DNA from: a virus | Virus record (IMG/VR): IMGVR_UViG_3300020191_000050 | Coordinates: 1-30,398 of that record | Strand: one strand, 5' to 3' | DNA length: 30,398 nucleotides | Shown: piece after piece, positions 5,223 through 12,477 of the stretch | Layout of the letters: every line of letters starts with the position of its first letter | How positions within the stretch are numbered: the stretch's first letter is position 1 | The notes under the pieces: generated by a model | What the model was told of the DNA's origin: nothing | The model's input: the letters and a program-made list of their open reading frames with translations, nothing else | Databases searched by the model: none | Position numbers and translations under genes: made by a program

Positions 5223-6778
5223 TAGACACCTCAAGACTTTACTCTGTATCAAAAGAAGTAGTTGAAGACATTATAACAAAGGAGACGAGGCATCCTTATT
5301 ACAGTGTCGTTTTAGACAGAGCAAAGATAATGAACAGCTGGTTTCAGGCGGAGTATGACGAGTACACAGCCATTTCTAGCACCGTATTTTCAGACAAGTC
5401 GTATATTATTGATCAGTCAAGCATAGAGTCTGATGACGAGTACAGAGAAAGACTAGGCAGAATGAAGCTGTTTCCATTGGAGCAAAAGTTTTTAAGCGCA
5501 CAACAGCGCATTTATGACGAAAACAACGTAAACAGATTGTATCCAGAAGGAAAGAGCTTCTGGAAGTGGAAAGAATCTAACTTTGATGACGCTGGATGCT
5601 CCATTACCGAGTTTTACCGAGACAAGGTTCTCTTCGTAAAAGAGGTTCTTGGATTCGGAGCCATTGTTACTGACCTTATGATGGATGTAGATGGAAATCC
5701 TATTACCGATGAAGATGGCAAGGTGGTTCCGTATAACTACGTAGTAAGACCTCACGAGATATGGAACTTCCAGATGCAACAGGGCATGCTAACGTTGCTC
5801 GTTACTAGACAGATGTACTATGACATAAATAATATTAAGAAGTACAAGTGGATGGCATACACCCCTGAATACATTTGTGTGTATGAGGAAACCAACGGTA
5901 AGAAAGAGAAGGTATTAGACATACCCAACCCGTTTGGAGAGGTTCCAGCTACGTTATTAAAAGGTCAAACCGATGCTAACAGCTCTTTTGTGGTTGGCAA
6001 GCCTAGACGTTATTCATTGAAGGGAATGTACCTAGCGGTTTCTGAGTTGTTTTATGACCTAAAGAAAGGATCCGAGCTGTTTGGTCACCCAATACCTGTT
6101 CTTACAGATAGTATTGTTCGTAGCCTTGCAGGTGTCGCAGACGATGACAAGTACGACTCTAAGACGATTAAAGAGGGCGTAGGTATGGCTATTATCATTC
6201 CTGATGACCAGCAAATACCTAGCAACATGCTATATCAAGCAGATATGCAGGGTCTTCAGCATCTTAGAGATGTAATATTCAGCGACCTTATGTCTATGAT
6301 ATTTTTATTGGCTCAAGTAAGAGACAAATCCGTTGTTAAGTCAAACGTATCTGGCTCTGCTAAGAGATTCGATAACGTAGAAGAGCAAGGTTTATTGGCG
6401 GCAACCGCTATGGATATGGAAAGTATAGAGACGCAAGTTATACGCAGAATGGCTAAGGTTAGAGATGAAGCATACGAAGACTACATGATTACGTATAGCA
6501 AGCATTATGACTTGTCTAGTGCGGATGAGATATTCTCTGACATTACAGAGGGTATGCAGTATCACGCACTCAGTCTGCCTCTACTCAAGAAACTTACTAC
6601 AGAATACATGCGAAAGCGCTCTATGCCTCAAGAAGATATTGAAGAGGTTATGGAGTACTTTGATGAGTATGGCATGCCCAAAACAACCTCTGACCTACGA
6701 AATTTGGTGGATATATTACCACCCGAAGAACTTCAACGCCAAGCACAAGTTGGTATTGAATCTAATAGCGAGCAATAA
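5219..6778 (+). CDS. Portal protein
   Basis: This encodes a 519-residue protein. Portals form the dodecameric ring at the capsid vertex through which the terminase pumps DNA and to which connectors attach. The evidence is size, position between terminase and scaffold/capsid, and composition: a mixed alpha/beta N-terminal half with conserved-looking aromatic segments (FWKWKESNFDDAG at about residues 118-130, VVRPHEIWNF at about 176-185), a central helical region, and an acidic helical C-terminal part. No catalytic motif is expected. It starts at an ATG overlapping the previous stop and has no Shine-Dalgarno site. The end (NSEQ-stop) precedes the scaffold start by 18 nt. Confidence 0.8.
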   Translation: MIDTSRLYSVSKEVVEDIITKETRHPYYSVVLDRAKIMNSWFQAEYDEYTAISSTVFSDKSYIIDQSSIESDDEYRERLGRMKLFPLEQKFLSAQQRIYDENNVNRLYPEGKSFWKWKESNFDDAGCSITEFYRDKVLFVKEVLGFGAIVTDLMMDVDGNPITDEDGKVVPYNYVVRPHEIWNFQMQQGMLTLLVTRQMYYDINNIKKYKWMAYTPEYICVYEETNGKKEKVLDIPNPFGEVPATLLKGQTDANSSFVVGKPRRYSLKGMYLAVSELFYDLKKGSELFGHPIPVLTDSIVRSLAGVADDDKYDSKTIKEGVGMAIIIPDDQQIPSNMLYQADMQGLQHLRDVIFSDLMSMIFLLAQVRDKSVVKSNVSGSAKRFDNVEEQGLLAATAMDMESIETQVIRRMAKVRDEAYEDYMITYSKHYDLSSADEIFSDITEGMQYHALSLPLLKKLTTEYMRKRSMPQEDIEEVMEYFDEYGMPKTTSDLRNLVDILPPEELQRQAQVGIESNSEQ

Positions 6779-6796
6779 TTAACTTATAATTACATT

Positions 6797-7546
6797 ATGA
6801 GCACAGAAAACATAGAGCAAGTTGAAGCTCCTGATTCAACACTAGAGGAGTCAACCTCACAAAACACTGAACAACAACCCGCAACTGAACCCGCATTTGA
6901 CAAAGATAAATTCTTTCGAGGTGCGTACAATGAGGGTAAAAACAAGGTCGAAAAAGACGTTGTTGGTAAGTTCTCTGAATTATTAGGGGATAACTTTGAG
7001 TCACTAGAAGACGCATTTTCTCGTATACAGCAAACCTTACAGCCTAAGCAAGAGGATAAAGGGGAAGCAGAGAAGTTACGAGAACTCTTACAGCAATATC
7101 AGCAAGAGGCTGAATCTGCAAAAGAGCAGTTAATGATGACTCAAATGCAAAACAGAATAGACTCTGAGTTTGGTAGTGCGTTTAGTGCTTTACAGCAGGA
7201 TAACGAGCTTACACTAAAGCAAGACTACATAGAGCAACTGTTCTATAATGAATATGAAATTGAAGAGTCTAATGGGCAGTTCTATGCCGTCAAAGACGGT
7301 GTACCTGACCTAGACGCTCAAGGCAACAGAAAATCAGTGGCTAACTCACTCGTTGAGTTTGCTAAACAATTTGCAAAGCCCAAGAAAGTGGGCGCTGGCG
7401 GAGCAACTGGTGGTACTCCAGCTAGTGAAAGACCTAGTCGTGCAGAGTTTCAGAAACTTGTACGTTCGGCTAATCCAGCAGATCGACAGAAGGCTGAGGA
7501 GCTATTCGCTGCCTCACGAGCCGCTGGCGGTTGGGCGGAACAATAA
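6797..7546 (+). CDS. Capsid scaffolding protein (probable)
   Basis: This encodes a 249-residue acidic, Gln/Glu-rich protein directly before the major capsid gene. The first 35 residues are low-complexity and disordered-looking. Residues about 75-120 (EAEKLRELLQQYQQEAESAK onward) are a probable coiled coil, as in phage scaffolds that template procapsid assembly and then leave. The C-terminal part carries a Gly-rich linker (GAGGATGGTPAS) and a small helical, partly basic end that may bind the capsid protein. No protease is seen nearby, so assembly probably relies on this separate scaffold. It starts at ATG without a Shine-Dalgarno site. The 103-nt gap to the capsid gene includes a short GGTC/GACC inverted repeat near 7590-7605. 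Confidence 0.75.
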   Translation: MSTENIEQVEAPDSTLEESTSQNTEQQPATEPAFDKDKFFRGAYNEGKNKVEKDVVGKFSELLGDNFESLEDAFSRIQQTLQPKQEDKGEAEKLRELLQQYQQEAESAKEQLMMTQMQNRIDSEFGSAFSALQQDNELTLKQDYIEQLFYNEYEIEESNGQFYAVKDGVPDLDAQGNRKSVANSLVEFAKQFAKPKKVGAGGATGGTPASERPSRAEFQKLVRSANPADRQKAEELFAASRAAGGWAEQ

Positions 7547-7649
7547 ATCCATCTTATTATGGTTCGGCAACACCTTAATTGTCTATATCTAGGTCACAGC
7601 GACCCAAAAGCTAAATCAAAACTTACATTTAATTTAACTTTTATTAGAT

Positions 7650-8843
7650 ATGGCAATTAATAGCAATTTCTCAATATATGAACCAGAAGCATGGGTAGAG
7701 GTAGCTCTAGCTAACCAATATCCTAACCGACCAATGGTATCCGAAGCCGTTACTAACGTAGCTGGCGCTTCCATTGAAGGTCTAGTAGCTTCTAAAAACA
7801 AGTCTGTTAACATCACTCGTGCGGTAAAGCCAAGTGGTGCTCCTACTGCGTACACTGGATCTTATTCTTTAGATACTCCAGACGCTAATGAAGAGACTTT
7901 AACTATCAATAAGCACTACTACACTGGTTTCAGCATCGACAAAGCTGACCAGAAATTTGCGCTTCCTGACTTAGTTCAACAGCACTTTGTACCTCACTTA
8001 CACCGTTTGATTGACCAAATCAACTCAGACGTAAAAGTTGAGGCTCGTAAGGCTTTCGAAGTAGCTTTCTCTTCTAAAGGAACTGATGCTACTGTTATGG
8101 ATGACAATGACCTTGCAGAAGCTCGTAGAATTATGGCTTCTCGTAAGTTCGTAACCGATAACATGATTATGGTTATCGACCCATTCGTAGAAAAAGACCT
8201 TACTACTCTAAACATCTTTCAACAAGCTAACACTCGTGGAGATGCTGGTATTCAGTTAGGTGGAGCTATGGCTCGTGCGTATGGTTTCGACTTCTACGTT
8301 GACAACGAAGGTTCTAACCACACTGCTGCCACTACAACTAATGTTGTTGTTGCTGCTAACGCTGCTGTTGGAGCTACAACTATATCTGTAGATAATGGCT
8401 CAACTGGTGATGCTGACCTTAATCTAAATGAAGGAGACGTAATTTACTTCACTGGAGCTTCTGGCTCTGATGATTATTACGTTGTAGAAAGCCAAACTGC
8501 AACTGTATTAACACTTAAAGAACCATTACGTAAAGCTGTTGCTGACACTACCGTAATAGTTGCTGTTGATATTGCTGCTGGTGACACTGGTCGTGAGCAG
8601 TTCTTCTACGATCCATCTGCACTTGCTCTTGTAACTGCCATAATGCCATCTGTTGACAGTGGCTCTGGTTCAGGCGTAAGACGTGCTGCTGGTTTCGAGT
8701 CTATGAACAACGTAAACTACACGTTGACTGTAGAAGAAACCAAATCTGGTGCTGACATCTTAATCGAGATGTTATACGGAGTCAAAGTATTCCGACCAGA
8801 CTTAGGTGGTCGATTCATTCGAGGTAACGAAGCTAAAGGATAA
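7650..8843 (+). CDS. Major capsid protein
   Basis: This encodes a 397-residue protein that builds the icosahedral shell. The N-terminus (YEPEAWVEVALANQYPNRPMV at about residues 10-30) resembles the start of P22-type coat proteins, and the ending VKVFRPDLGGRFIR is typical of the P-domain and C-terminal strand of HK97-fold capsids. Between about residues 225 and 300 there is a Thr/Ala/Val-rich stretch with GDVIYFTGASGSDDYYVVES, which looks like an inserted beta-barrel domain such as the P22 coat I-domain. Ala/Gly/Thr richness fits high expression. The gene has an AT-rich leader without a Shine-Dalgarno site and is followed at once by a strong terminator, as expected for a highly expressed capsid gene. 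Confidence 0.88.
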   Translation: MAINSNFSIYEPEAWVEVALANQYPNRPMVSEAVTNVAGASIEGLVASKNKSVNITRAVKPSGAPTAYTGSYSLDTPDANEETLTINKHYYTGFSIDKADQKFALPDLVQQHFVPHLHRLIDQINSDVKVEARKAFEVAFSSKGTDATVMDDNDLAEARRIMASRKFVTDNMIMVIDPFVEKDLTTLNIFQQANTRGDAGIQLGGAMARAYGFDFYVDNEGSNHTAATTTNVVVAANAAVGATTISVDNGSTGDADLNLNEGDVIYFTGASGSDDYYVVESQTATVLTLKEPLRKAVADTTVIVAVDIAAGDTGREQFFYDPSALALVTAIMPSVDSGSGSGVRRAAGFESMNNVNYTLTVEETKSGADILIEMLYGVKVFRPDLGGRFIRGNEAKG

Positions 8844-8865
8844 TCCTTGTAGCTAGAAACAAATT

Positions 8866-8907
8866 AGGGATAGTGGTTGTACTAAGGTACAACCCTTCCC
8901 TTTTTTT
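8866..8907 (+). terminator. Strong terminator after the capsid gene
   Basis: An 8-bp perfect stem GGTTGTAC (8875-8882) with GTACAACC (8887-8894) and a TAAG loop is extended by AGGGA (8866-8870) pairing with TCCCT (8897-8901), followed by seven T at 8901-8907. It separates capsid from tail transcription or attenuates read-through. Confidence 0.9.
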
Positions 8908-8915
8908 ATACGCTC

Positions 8916-9122
8916 ATGAACAGCAAAATGATAAATATAAATGAGATAATGGATTATAAAGCAGTTATAGGAACTATAGGATTGCTTTCTAGTGTAACCT
9001 TAAATCAGGTATCAGCTGGGGTATCTTTACTTATCGGTTTGGCTACTCTAGGATATATGCTTACCAAATGGTATGGCGAATGGAACAGGGTTAAACATGA
9101 ACAACAAAAAAGAAATAAATAA
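8916..9122 (+). CDS. Small membrane protein, holin-like
   Basis: This is a 68-residue ORF. Residues about 14-50 contain two hydrophobic stretches (AVIGTIGLLSSVTL, and AGVSLLIGLATLGYML) separated by a short polar turn, followed by a strongly charged tail (KWYGEWNRVKHEQQKRNK). This topology is usual for small holins, which form holes in the inner membrane and release the endolysin. Its place between capsid and connector genes is unusual for a holin, and a second holin candidate lies in the minus-strand lysis genes. The ATG at 8916 is 9 nt past the terminator T-run; in-frame ATGs at 8928 and 8949 are alternatives. No Shine-Dalgarno site supports any of them. Confidence 0.6.
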   Translation: MNSKMININEIMDYKAVIGTIGLLSSVTLNQVSAGVSLLIGLATLGYMLTKWYGEWNRVKHEQQKRNK

Positions 9123-9127
9123 AGATT

Positions 9128-9583
9128 ATGGCGTTTAGTGACCTTACCCTTACAAGAGATAATATAGATGCACTAGAAGAGCTTACGTTTAGTGGAGTTA
9201 ACGTCACTACGGGCACTACAACGCTCAATCTATCTCAAAAGGATAACTTGATATTGGCTAAAGCAATCAAGCTCCTTAAAACGGATATTTTAGAGGAATT
9301 GAGAGAATACATAAATGATGATACATATAGCACAGAAGTAGCGTTACTTGATGCTATACATGTGATCGACACAGAAGACTTGTTAGTAGACCTGTTATCA
9401 TACAAATTTTTAGAGCTGTGGTTTTCGCAAGACGCAACACACAAGGATAGCTTTTCATACACGAAAGCTATAAAGTATTATGGTATGTATAATCAATACA
9501 TTTCAGCTAACCTCAGAAGATTAAGTGGATTATTAGCAAAGCCAAAGACAAAGCCAAGAGTTAGATTTTCTAGTATATACTAA
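9128..9583 (+). CDS. Head-tail connector / adaptor protein (probable)
   Basis: This encodes a 151-residue, mainly helical acidic protein. Its position right after the capsid module, size and helical character fit the HK97 gp6-like adaptor ring that binds under the portal. The segments SQKDNLILAKAIKLLKTDILEEL and TEDLLVDLLSYKFLELWF would be the main helices, and the C-terminus is basic (KPKTKPRVRF) and probably extended, as in adaptors that reach into the portal. It starts 5 nt after the holin-like gene. The assignment is from gene order and predicted structure only. Confidence 0.55.
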   Translation: MAFSDLTLTRDNIDALEELTFSGVNVTTGTTTLNLSQKDNLILAKAIKLLKTDILEELREYINDDTYSTEVALLDAIHVIDTEDLLVDLLSYKFLELWFSQDATHKDSFSYTKAIKYYGMYNQYISANLRRLSGLLAKPKTKPRVRFSSIY

Positions 9584-9587
9584 TACA

Positions 9588-10082
9588 ATGACACTAGGTG
9601 AGACCATACTAAAAGACATTGATACTATGCTTGACGGCACAAAGGCTGAAAAGGTATATAAGCAAGTGGGTCGAATCTATAAAGAGTCTATAGACAACGC
9701 TAACCGAAAAGCTATTGATCCAGACGGGTCGGAAAGAATAGAACTATCTGATGAGGCTCCATGGTATTATAGAACGAAAAAGGCGGAGGCAACAGGTAGA
9801 GACAAACCTGATTTAAGATTTTCTGGTAACGCTGAAAGAAGTTTGACTTATGACATAAAAGATGATGGGTTTAATATGTATCACTCTGATCCAGATGCCG
9901 CATACTATATGTATAAGCACGAATACGGTATTGGTCATATGCCTAAGCGTAGACAGTTTCCAACGGATGAGGGAGAGTTTAATGATAGCGACTCTTCTTA
10001 TCAAAAGCCTAACATAGAGAAGGTGACGCAGATCGTAACAAAACACCTTAACTCTAAAAGAAAATTAAACTTCTATGGATAG
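9588..10082 (+). CDS. Head-closure / tail-completion protein, HK97 gp10-like
   Basis: This encodes a 164-residue protein. The segment YKHEYGIGHMPKRRQFP at about residues 108-124 matches the usual pattern of neck proteins of the HK97 gp10 / Mu virion morphogenesis type (a Y-x-HEfG motif followed by MP-RxFf). The upstream part is helical and rich in charged residues. Proteins of this family sit at the neck and are needed to join the tail to the filled head. Four nucleotides separate it from the previous gene, and its end overlaps the next gene by 8 nt, consistent with a tight connector operon. Confidence 0.72.
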   Translation: MTLGETILKDIDTMLDGTKAEKVYKQVGRIYKESIDNANRKAIDPDGSERIELSDEAPWYYRTKKAEATGRDKPDLRFSGNAERSLTYDIKDDGFNMYHSDPDAAYYMYKHEYGIGHMPKRRQFPTDEGEFNDSDSSYQKPNIEKVTQIVTKHLNSKRKLNFYG

Positions 10083-10527
10083 AAACTCTATACTTAGTGG
10101 CTATAAATCATCATTTTTAACGTACTCTGGTAATGATGCTAGACCAACCGTAAACAAGGTATTGAAATATAGTGGAAACAATTTCGATATTAGAAGGCGT
10201 GGTGACATTATCAGAGAAGTAGTAATCTTTAAGTTACTAAGCTCTACGACACAGTACATGATACAAGACGATAAGCCTGAAGAGGTATTGCAAAGATTTC
10301 AGGCAAATGTGTTTGTAGAACAATCTGATAGTCACAGTGTTAGAGAATCTAACTATGACAGAATATTAGAAATCGTTGACCAGTTATTTGACTGGGCTAA
10401 CGCAACAGACGGATCAAGTATTACAAGCGATGTGCTAACCATAACCGTAACAGGTTCTGATAGCATAGAAGAGGATGATGGATACTTATCTGTAAACGTG
10501 AATTTTGAAAGCATAATCCAAATATAA
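10075..10527 (+). CDS. Tail terminator-like protein (probable)
   Basis: This encodes a 150-residue alpha/beta protein. The basic segment NNFDIRRRGDIIREVVIFKL, the QANVFVEQ strand, a long helix (NYDRILEIVDQLFDWAN) and the last strand (LSVNVNFESIIQI) fit the small alpha/beta fold of tail terminators such as lambda U, which cap the tail tube and join it to the head. Its place immediately before the tail tube genes agrees. The start overlaps the previous gene. There is no specific motif, so the call depends on order and fold impression. Confidence 0.55.
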   Translation: MDRNSILSGYKSSFLTYSGNDARPTVNKVLKYSGNNFDIRRRGDIIREVVIFKLLSSTTQYMIQDDKPEEVLQRFQANVFVEQSDSHSVRESNYDRILEIVDQLFDWANATDGSSITSDVLTITVTGSDSIEEDDGYLSVNVNFESIIQI

Positions 10528-10541
10528 CATAACACAAAACT

Positions 10542-10967
10542 ATGGCAAACAAGTTAATCTTTGAATCAGCTGAAATATTACAAGACGATGGAACTTCATC
10601 TGTTGGCGTAATATCTCAAATTACCGTAGACGGTTCAGAAATCGCTATTACTCCTAACTCAGTAATGATTGAGGATAATCGTGAGATTTATGAGTCTTTT
10701 ACTGGTAGAATCGTTATCCGTACTCTACAAACTGCCTTTGACGGTGGTGGAGACATCCTTAGCAACGCTCACGTTGTAAGTGCTGGATCCTTAACTGGCA
10801 AAAGCGAAGGATACTTGAAATTAAACGGTAAAGGTGACTCTCCATCATTAAGAAGCCCGTTAACCTATATTCAAGGTCATAACGACTTCAGTAATGGTAG
10901 AAGAGAAATCGTATTAGTAGCACAAGCAGAAGAACTAAATAGTTCTAGCGCAGTAACTGTATCTTAA
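10542..10967 (+). CDS. Major tail tube protein (first paralogue)
   Basis: This encodes a 141-residue beta-rich protein. Its N-terminal region carries ITPN at residues 36-39 and IEDNREI at 43-49, which recur at the same residue numbers in the next gene (ITPN 36-39, IENSREI 43-49). The two genes are therefore paralogues. Siphovirus tail tubes are stacks of hexameric rings of such beta-sandwich proteins, and the position after the tail terminator and before the chaperones is where the tube protein normally lies. This shorter form is probably the main tube subunit. Its leader has no Shine-Dalgarno site, while its partner has a very strong one. Confidence 0.68.
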   Translation: MANKLIFESAEILQDDGTSSVGVISQITVDGSEIAITPNSVMIEDNREIYESFTGRIVIRTLQTAFDGGGDILSNAHVVSAGSLTGKSEGYLKLNGKGDSPSLRSPLTYIQGHNDFSNGRREIVLVAQAEELNSSSAVTVS

Positions 10968-10991
10968 TAACCCAAAGGAGGTAACGTAACC

Positions 10992-11861
10992 ATGCCAACG
11001 CAACTTAGCAAGCTGGCTATAACCGATGGTACCACCTCTTTGACATTCTCTATATATCAAGAGGGTGCTGAAGAAGCGTCTAGGCAGGTTATATCCATAA
11101 CTCCAAATACGGCTATCATTGAGAATAGCCGAGAAATCATAACAAGCAAAGTGTACGACCTAACCTTGGTTGGCGTATACTCTTCTGCGTCTGCGTCTCA
11201 ACTACAGACTTGGGCTAATGCTGGAACAGACCTAGATTTTAGTGGGTATGGTACAGACGGCTCAATCTTACAGGGCGAAGGAACCATTCAGGCTGTGTCT
11301 GGATTCGAAGATAACCTTGCCATAAAGTTATCCTCCCAGCGTGAGGCTCTTGGCGGATATGATTCGTCAACGGGCAAACACTCTTCTGGGTTGTCTTACG
11401 ACAAGAATGGTTTAGCCCTGTACAAGTGGGGTGACGCAGACGGTAACAATAAAGCTGACGGTTGGAGTAATACTGGAGGTACTGGCTGGAACTTTGATAT
11501 AGTAGATGGTCAATTCTTCACTACAACTGCTGGTACAGCTTCTGTAAAAAGAAGATTGTACTTTCCGTTCCCTAATCAGCGATTGTATTTCAACATTGAT
11601 GTAAAATCATATACAGACGGAACTGTAGGTCAAGCTAACATTTATCTCGAAGGATTTGAGATTGATGGAACCACGTCTACTGGAAACTCTAATGTTGTCA
11701 GCATAACTGGAGTACAGGCGTTTCAAGACTATCTTGACGTGCCAGACGGAACTGTATACGTAGACGTTGTTGTTCAGATTGCACAGGATGATGAGTTACA
11801 ATTTAACGAACCAACTGTTCAGATGGATAGTACCTATACGTTTACAGAATTTAACACGTAA
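10992..11861 (+). CDS. Second tail tube paralogue with C-terminal carbohydrate-binding-like domain
   Basis: This encodes a 289-residue protein. Residues 1-120 are a tail tube domain paralogous to the preceding gene (shared ITPN and IE-x-x-REI at residues 36-49). After a hinge around 120-140, a second domain starts with GLALYKWGDADGNNKADGWS and continues as a jelly-roll-like beta sandwich (RLYFPFPNQRLYFNIDVKSY and onward), resembling family 4/9 type carbohydrate-binding modules. Such appendages decorate tail tubes and may hold cell-surface glycans. The Shine-Dalgarno sequence AAAGGAGGT ending 15 nt before the ATG is one of the strongest in the window, though the spacing is long. It may be a minor tube subunit mixed into the tube or placed at one end. 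Confidence 0.65.
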   Translation: MPTQLSKLAITDGTTSLTFSIYQEGAEEASRQVISITPNTAIIENSREIITSKVYDLTLVGVYSSASASQLQTWANAGTDLDFSGYGTDGSILQGEGTIQAVSGFEDNLAIKLSSQREALGGYDSSTGKHSSGLSYDKNGLALYKWGDADGNNKADGWSNTGGTGWNFDIVDGQFFTTTAGTASVKRRLYFPFPNQRLYFNIDVKSYTDGTVGQANIYLEGFEIDGTTSTGNSNVVSITGVQAFQDYLDVPDGTVYVDVVVQIAQDDELQFNEPTVQMDSTYTFTEFNT

Positions 11862-11885
11862 TAACACATAATAAAGCGAGCAATT

Positions 11886-12287
11886 ATGGGTAGACTAACA
11901 AAAGTAGTAGGCGAATTTATGGGGGTAAAGTTTGAAGTTAAAGCAACCCCTATTCGCTTTGATAAAGTAATCGAGGATCGTAAAAATATGCTCTTCGATT
12001 GGTACAAAGAGAATCATCCAAAGGTACACAAAAAGCTAACAAGCGATAAGTATACCATAGATGACTTCACCTTTGAGGAGTTAAACCATGTTAACTCATG
12101 GATGATGGATGAAGACTTCAGGGCTAAGTACTGCAAGTTTACTGCTGAAAAATGCATGAAACTAGCTAAAGAATTGCCTGATACCGTATGGAAATCTGAT
12201 GACCTTGAGATAGGAACTATCGAGGAGGCTTGGGATTTTTTTACGAAGAGGCGTCAAGTACCTATAAATGGAGTCGGAGTACTTTAG
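11886..12287 (+). CDS. Tail assembly chaperone (G-like)
   Basis: This encodes a 133-residue acidic/basic helical protein between tail tube and tape measure genes, where lambda-like phages encode the G chaperone. Tail chaperones coat the tape measure protein and recruit tube subunits during tail assembly. The N-terminus is beta-rich (VVGEFMGVKFEVKATPIRF) and the rest is helical with conserved-looking aromatic residues. Near its end the reading frame crosses seven T in a row at 12236-12242, in the register T-TTT-TTT, which would allow a -1 shift into the next ORF. The unshifted product ends at 12287. Confidence 0.75.
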   Translation: MGRLTKVVGEFMGVKFEVKATPIRFDKVIEDRKNMLFDWYKENHPKVHKKLTSDKYTIDDFTFEELNHVNSWMMDEDFRAKYCKFTAEKCMKLAKELPDTVWKSDDLEIGTIEEAWDFFTKRRQVPINGVGVL

Positions 12288-12472
12288 AGTCATTAGACTT
12301 GCTCGCACCTAATGACCTAGTGGTCGAGATTGGCGGTTCGTACGTTTATTACTGTTACGTTCTCGCTGATTTCGATCCATTGCGAGCTAAGGAACTTGAA
12401 GCCGAGTGTTCGGTGGAAGACATAACAAAAGCCATGATGGCTAGAGTAGCCTATCACAAGCCAAAGGAATAA
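11886..12472 (+). CDS. Frameshifted tail assembly chaperone (G-T-like fusion)
   Basis: A -1 shift at the T-run 12236-12242 joins the first 119 residues of the G-like gene to 76 residues read in the -1 frame (YEEASSTYKWSRSTLESLDL onward), giving about 195 residues. The second frame has no ATG or ribosome site at its beginning, and only a TTG could start it alone, at a point already inside the slippery region. It ends 5 nt before the tape measure gene. In siphoviruses the longer product is made at low frequency and contacts both the tape measure and tube subunits. The heptamer register, direction of shift and gene order all match that system. The frequency cannot be judged from sequence. Confidence 0.8.
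12236..12242 (+). promoter_or_regulatory. -1 ribosomal frameshift slippery site
   Basis: In the chaperone frame the codons are GAT TTT TTT ACG, so the sequence is the heptamer T TTT TTT. Slipping back one base leaves both tRNAs paired with TTT and continues at TAC GAA GAG. Poly-U heptamers are known efficient slippery sites. Confidence 0.8.
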
Positions 12473-12477
12473 ATTAG

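Noticed and set aside
12230-12472. Independent gene starting at TTG 12230
   Set aside because: No ribosome site is present and the start would fall inside the slippery region; the -1 frameshift explains this frame better.
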